From the NCBI GenBank assembly GCA_004357005.1, contig SMWH01000008.1, positions 1-8,978 of the forward strand: DNA of 8,978 bases, in the 5' to 3' direction. This stretch comes from Gammaproteobacteria bacterium (GTDB taxonomy: Bacteria > Pseudomonadota > Gammaproteobacteria > SMWH01). This document shows, one piece after another, positions 5,795 through 8,978 of this stretch (its first letter is position 1; the number at the start of each line of letters is the position of its first letter). The notes beneath the pieces were generated by a model. That model had not been told where the DNA came from, did no database searches, and worked only from the letters and a program-made list of their open reading frames with translations. A program made the translations under genes and the position numbers.

Positions 5795-6621
5795 ACCAGA
5801 ACCCATCTGACAACACCGATGTGACCGGCGCCATTGAACTGAACGCCGACAGCATCTGTTCCCGGCTGGGCTCGCCGGCCCGGGCCCTGCTGCATCATGT
5901 GGAAGTCTTTGAGCAGACCGACTCCACGAATTCGCGTCTGTTGGAAGCGGCAGACGACGGCGCTGTGTCGGGGACTGTTTATGTGGCAGCGGAACAGACC
6001 GAGGGACGCGGCCGGCAGGGACGACGGTGGTTCTCGCCAGCCGGGGGCAGCGTCAGCATATCGCTGCTGTGGCAGTTGCCCGACTTGCGTGCCGCCACCG
6101 GGATGAGCCTGGCCACCGGGGTTGCGGTATTGCGCGCGCTCAACAGGCTGGGAATAGCCGATGCGGGTTTGAAATGGCCCAACGATGTCATGTGGCAGGA
6201 CAGGAAACTGGCCGGGATCCTCGTTGAAGCCCGGGGCGGAAAGGATTGCGCGGCGGTGATCGGAATCGGAATCAACACGGCCTTCCCGGACAAGGCCATC
6301 GTCGATCAGCCTTTTGTTGATCTGGAAACGATTCTGGGCGAAGTGCCGCCACTCAACGATGTGGCCGGCGCCGTACTCAACGAATTGTTGCTGTTGCTGC
6401 CGATCTATCAGTCTGATGGGCGCGACGATGTGCTTGAAGAATGGAGGTCGGTGGATGTGTTGCGCGATCGACCGGTTCGTGTTGAGCAAGACGGCGTGGA
6501 GTTCCGGGGGATCGAACGTGGCATCAACGAACAGGGCGCGCTGCTGGTGGAGACCGAGCGAGGGGTGCGCAGTTTCAGCACCGGCGAATTGAAGGTGAGA
6601 GCGGATGAAACTGCTGGTTGA
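5791..6621 (+). CDS. birA: Biotin–[acetyl-CoA carboxylase] ligase, without DNA-binding domain
   Basis: It activates biotin as biotinyl-AMP and attaches it to the AccB subunit of acetyl-CoA carboxylase. The 276-residue reading uses a TTG at 5791 that overlaps the plsY stop (TTGA). A GTG at 5821 is an alternative; neither has a strong ribosome site. Motifs: DSTNSRL (44–50), the biotinyl-AMP loop EGRGRQGRRWFSP (71–83), KWPNDV (128–133), KLAGILVE (139–146) and IGIGIN (157–162), followed by the small C-terminal domain. E. coli BirA has 321 residues with an N-terminal winged helix of about 60. Here homology begins at its ligase part (IELNADSICSRL, 15–26), so the repressor domain is absent and the enzyme should not regulate biotin genes. 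The gene runs 17 bp into coaX. Confidence 0.93.
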   Translation: MNQNPSDNTDVTGAIELNADSICSRLGSPARALLHHVEVFEQTDSTNSRLLEAADDGAVSGTVYVAAEQTEGRGRQGRRWFSPAGGSVSISLLWQLPDLRAATGMSLATGVAVLRALNRLGIADAGLKWPNDVMWQDRKLAGILVEARGGKDCAAVIGIGINTAFPDKAIVDQPFVDLETILGEVPPLNDVAGAVLNELLLLLPIYQSDGRDDVLEEWRSVDVLRDRPVRVEQDGVEFRGIERGINEQGALLVETERGVRSFSTGELKVRADETAG

Positions 6622-7336
6622 TCTGGGCAATACGCGCATCAAATGGTGCGAATACTCCGGGCATCAATGCACGCTCTCGGAAGCGCGCGCCTATGAACCA
6701 GCGACCTTCGATTCGGTTCTGGGCGACGGCTGGTCGGGGAACGAAACGCCTGCAAGCGTCGTTCTGTGTAACGTGGCGGGCCCGGAGATCGGCCGGCAAC
6801 TTGCCGATTGGGTCGCGGAGAACTGGGCATGTCCCGTTGACGACCTGCGCTCCGGGCCGGAGCTGGCGGGCATCACGAATGCCTATGCGGATCCCGAACG
6901 TCTCGGCATAGACCGCCTGGTGGCCATGGTCGGGGCCCGGTCGCTGATCGAAGGTCCAGTGTGCGTGGTGGATGTGGGCACGGCCGCCACGCTGGACGCG
7001 GTGGACAGTGAAGGACGGCATCTGGGCGGGCTCATCGCCCCGGGACCGGAGATGATGCTCACCACGCTGGGCCAGACGGGAGACATTCTCCTGGACCGCG
7101 AAGGTGGTATTACTGAGTTTGCTGATGCCACGCCGGATGCGGTGGCCTCGGGAGTGATGCTGAGCAGCATCGCTCTGATCGAACGTTTCGTGGCGGCAAC
7201 CCGAAAAAAAGTGGGAGGAAACGTGACTCTGGTCGTGACCGGCGGCGCGGGACACCGTATGCTTTCTTATCTGAATGACGCCCGGTTCGAAACGGATCTG
7301 GTGCTGCAAGGCCTCGCGGTGATCGCCCGGGAGTGA
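6605..7336 (+). CDS. coaX: Type III pantothenate kinase
   Basis: CoaX phosphorylates pantothenate, the first step of coenzyme A synthesis, in the cytoplasm; CoA in turn supplies the ACP prosthetic group. The 243-residue length is normal for the type III family. It shows the ATP-binding N-terminus LLVDLGNTRIKW (3–14), DPERLGIDRL (96–105), VVDVGTAATLD (121–131, with the catalytic-region Asp123), GGLIAPG (141–147) and TGGAG (212–216). The ATG at 6605 lies inside the end of birA (17-bp overlap) with an AAGGTGA-type ribosome site about 7 nt upstream. The birA–coaX–SPOR order matches Pseudomonas, where tRNA genes and tuf follow; those are missing here. Type III kinases are generally insensitive to CoA feedback. 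Confidence 0.95.
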   Translation: MKLLVDLGNTRIKWCEYSGHQCTLSEARAYEPATFDSVLGDGWSGNETPASVVLCNVAGPEIGRQLADWVAENWACPVDDLRSGPELAGITNAYADPERLGIDRLVAMVGARSLIEGPVCVVDVGTAATLDAVDSEGRHLGGLIAPGPEMMLTTLGQTGDILLDREGGITEFADATPDAVASGVMLSSIALIERFVAATRKKVGGNVTLVVTGGAGHRMLSYLNDARFETDLVLQGLAVIARE

Positions 7337-7367
7337 TCGCCGAGGACACAACAGAGTAACCGAATAC

Positions 7368-8021
7368 ATGAAGTGGCTTTTCCTGGCCCTGCTCGCGGCG
7401 AATGTGACCTTTCTCGGGTGGCGCCTGTTCGCGTCCCCGGACGTCAACGCGCTGCCGGAAACCGATCCGGGCGTGGATCTCCTGATGCTGCTGAGCGAGA
7501 AGGAAGGCGTGCCGCAACAGAAGGTCGTGGACAGCCCGCAACCGGGACTCACCCTGGACCAGGGTTTGAATTGTTATTCGGTGGGGCCGTTTTCGTCCCG
7601 GGCAGATCTCAGACGGGTGACCACCTGGGTGGAAAACGACGTGCGGGCGATGCAACCCCGGGAAGACAAGCGAATGGTGGATCTGGGTTACTGGGTGTAT
7701 CTACCCGCGCTGGCGAGCCGCACGGCTGCCCTGGAGATCGCCCGCCGGTTGTCCGGGCAGGGTGTTCAGGACTACTACGTGGTCACGTCCGGCGAACGGG
7801 AAAACACGATATCGCTGGGGCTGTTTACCGACCGCATGAACGCCATGGTGCGCCGCGCGGAAATAGCGTCCTTCGGTTATGACGCCCAGATCAGTCCGCG
7901 CCGTGACGAAGTGCCGGCTTACTGGCTGGACTATGCAATTCTACCCGGCGCTGACGAAGCCTGGACCCGGTTGAAAGGCGAATTCCCGGGCGTCAGCCGG
8001 CAGTCCCGGCCCTGTACCTGA
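7368..8021 (+). CDS. Membrane-anchored SPOR-domain protein
   Basis: The 217-residue protein has a single N-terminal membrane anchor (about 3–22, LFLALLAANVTFLGW) with little before it, so the rest should face the periplasm. Residues about 107–175 read as a SPOR domain (GYWVYLPALASRTAALEIAR and onward, ending GYDAQISPR), a fold that binds glycan strands lacking stem peptides at division sites. An upstream segment, CYSVGPFSS (69–77), resembles the first strand of the same fold. It begins 31 bp after coaX with only a weak ribosome site (CAGAG, about 11 nt). The coaX–SPOR pairing is known in Pseudomonas, where its cause is unclear. It may act in septum or cell-wall remodelling. It converges on the EF-hand gene, with a REP in the 33-bp gap. 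Confidence 0.8.
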   Translation: MKWLFLALLAANVTFLGWRLFASPDVNALPETDPGVDLLMLLSEKEGVPQQKVVDSPQPGLTLDQGLNCYSVGPFSSRADLRRVTTWVENDVRAMQPREDKRMVDLGYWVYLPALASRTAALEIARRLSGQGVQDYYVVTSGERENTISLGLFTDRMNAMVRRAEIASFGYDAQISPRRDEVPAYWLDYAILPGADEAWTRLKGEFPGVSRQSRPCT

Positions 8022-8026
8022 TCTGT

Positions 8027-8051
8027 TGCAGGAGCGGCTTTCCAGCCGCGA
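8027..8051 (+). repeat. REP element between convergent genes
   Basis: A 25-bp copy with head TGCAGGAGCGGCT, loop TTCC and tail AGCCGCGA. It nearly fills the 33-bp gap between the SPOR stop (8021) and the EF-hand stop (8055), so its hairpin is at the 3' end of both transcripts. Repeat head and orientation match the copy at 2164. Confidence 0.85.
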
Positions 8052-8054
8052 CCC

Positions 8055-8312
8055 TCAATGAGCGTGAGGCGGTAGTTCGTCTCCCGAACTTGCTTCGGCG
8101 GCGGATGTTTTTTCCAGCCAGGCCCGGAATTCCGGGAAATCGATCGTGCCGTTTTCGTCCGTGTCGATGGACGCGAACGCCAGGTCCACCACGCCGTCGG
8201 GTCTCTTCAGCCCGAGGCGCACAATCAGCCGCATGAATTCGTCCTTGTCGATGCGGCCGTTGCCGTCGCTGTCCGCGTAATCGAAGTGTGCCCTGATATC
8301 GTTTTCCGCCAT
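8055..8312 (-). CDS. Small calcium-binding protein with two EF-hands
   Basis: The 85-residue protein has two complete 12-residue EF-hand loops: residues 14–25 (DSDGNGRIDKDE) and 50–61 (DTDENGTIDFPE). Both keep Asp at positions 1 and 3, Asn-Gly at 5–6, Ile at 8 and Glu at 12, so both should bind Ca2+. Helices flank each loop. There is no signal peptide or membrane segment, so it is probably cytoplasmic; the tail is short and ends in His residues. The ATG at 8312 has AGGA 7 nt upstream. It is calmodulin-like in layout, but bacterial proteins of this type usually have no known partner. It lies 85 bp downstream of the M28 peptidase gene on the same strand, with REP copies on both sides. Confidence 0.85.
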   Translation of the reverse strand: MAENDIRAHFDYADSDGNGRIDKDEFMRLIVRLGLKRPDGVVDLAFASIDTDENGTIDFPEFRAWLEKTSAAEASSGDELPPHAH

Positions 8313-8327
8313 CGGTTGATCCTGTAG

Positions 8328-8338
8328 TGTAGGAGCGG
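8328..8338 (+). repeat. Partial REP head
   Basis: TGTAGGAGCGG matches the first eleven bases of the full REP starting 17 bp downstream, but its hairpin is missing. This mirrors the head-only copy at 2148, which is 16 bp upstream of its full REP. Confidence 0.6.
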
Positions 8339-8344
8339 TGATTG

Positions 8345-8369
8345 TGTAGGAGCGGCTTTCCAGCCGCGA
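8345..8369 (+). repeat. REP element between the M28 and EF-hand genes
   Basis: A 25-bp copy with head TGTAGGAGCGGCT, loop TTCC and tail AGCCGCGA. It lies between the M28 stop (8398) and the EF-hand start (8312). If the two minus-strand genes share an mRNA, its hairpin could protect the upstream message or reduce read-through into the EF-hand gene. Confidence 0.85.
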
Positions 8370-8397
8370 TTCATTCCGGCCGTGACTCCCTGGTTGA

Positions 8398-8978
8398 TTA
8401 CTCGCCGCTGTTCAATGCCTCCAACGCTTCCAGTCTCGCCGCTTCGAATTCATCACCCGGATTCCAACTCTGCATCTCATCGGCGTTGGCAATGATCAGC
8501 CCGGCCCAGAACCCGAAGCGCGCATCCATGACCATGCCGTCAAAGTTCCAGTCATCCGTGAGCTCGTCGCTGGGTTGGTGGTAATTGACCGAAGTATAGG
8601 CGTTGATCTGCTCAATACCCCAGCCTTCCGGCTGGCCCACGAACTCCGTACCTTCCTTCAGATACAACGCCGGGATGCCGATCCGCGCCATGTTGAACTG
8701 ATCCGAGCGATAGAACATGCCCCGTGAGGGGAACTGGTCGGGCTTGACGATCCGGCCCTGGTAATCGGCAACCTGTTGCGCCACGCCATCCAGCGTGGAC
8801 TTGCCTTTGCCGATGTAGGTAATGTCGGAGGTCTCACCCCAGATATTGGGGCTGTCGAAATTGATGTTGGCGGCGATGCGGCCGGGTCCCACCGTGGGGT
8901 TCTTTGCAAAGTATTCGGAACCCAGCAAGCCCTGTTCTTCGGCGCCGACGAAAGCCATCAGCAGGCTCCGGCGTGGTG
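8398..8978 (-). CDS. M28-family metallopeptidase (5' partial)
   Basis: The frame is open to the right edge of the window and continues upstream of the ATG at 8958 (PRRSLLMAF...), so the start is outside. About 193 C-terminal residues are present. The di-zinc peptidase motifs can be followed: MAFVGAEEQGLLGSEYF near the beginning, where the Glu-Glu pair holds the general base and a zinc ligand; ANINFDSPN with an Asp; FYRSDQFNMARIGIPALYL; and YHQPSDELTDDW, whose His is a likely zinc ligand. Members usually remove N-terminal amino acids in the periplasm or outside the cell. A signal peptide would be beyond the window. The EF-hand gene follows 85 bp downstream on the same strand. Confidence 0.88.
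   Translation of the reverse strand, partial: PRRSLLMAFVGAEEQGLLGSEYFAKNPTVGPGRIAANINFDSPNIWGETSDITYIGKGKSTLDGVAQQVADYQGRIVKPDQFPSRGMFYRSDQFNMARIGIPALYLKEGTEFVGQPEGWGIEQINAYTSVNYHQPSDELTDDWNFDGMVMDARFGFWAGLIIANADEMQSWNPGDEFEAARLEALEALNSGE

Noticed and set aside
2148..8369. CRISPR array or integron attC sites from the repeated 25-bp units
   Set aside because: Copies are scattered kilobases apart, lie in both orientations and have no regular spacers or core sites. The GTAG head and GC hairpin fit REP elements.

Overview
The window is a GC-rich, densely coded bacterial chromosome segment with about ten genes. I see no phage genes, transposase, CRISPR array, tRNA or rRNA. The run plsY–birA–coaX–SPOR protein, in which birA–coaX–SPOR matches the order known from Pseudomonas and relatives, points to a gammaproteobacterium. 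So do the GTAG-headed REP elements, a PspC-like gene and a candidate sigma-54 promoter. The species cannot be named from this sequence.

Layout. (1) 1–2146, plus strand: the 3' part of a PAPS-dependent sulfotransferase, overlapped by a Kelch-propeller lipoprotein gene that begins at a GTG inside it. (2) 2147–2224: a convergent junction filled by an inverted pair of REP elements. (3) 2225–3000, minus strand: a PspC-domain membrane protein preceded by a small secreted, disordered protein, with a sigma-54-type promoter match just upstream. (4) 3001–3236: a divergent control region. (5) 3237–8021, plus strand: a tightly packed operon of a DAK2–DegV fusion (a FakA-like kinase joined to a FakB-like fatty-acid carrier), plsY, a ligase-only birA, coaX and a SPOR-domain protein. 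The first four overlap one another by 4, 4 and 17 bp. (6) 8022–8978: REP elements around a two-EF-hand protein gene, then the 3' part of an M28 metallopeptidase gene, both on the minus strand.

The most interesting part is the long operon. The first gene looks like a one-polypeptide fatty acid kinase that makes acyl-phosphate. The next gene, joined by an ATGA overlap, is the acyltransferase that uses acyl-phosphate to make lysophosphatidic acid. birA (biotin for acetyl-CoA carboxylase) and coaX (CoA, hence ACP) also serve lipid synthesis. A REP element forms the end of the fusion gene and abuts the plsY start. Its loop is one base shorter than in the other three copies of this type. With that base present, the kinase and plsY would be read as one 852-residue protein.

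A second point is the minus-strand pair with a PspC-like protein. Its candidate sigma-54 promoter recalls the sigma-54-dependent phage-shock operon of E. coli, but the partner is a secreted protein I do not recognise.
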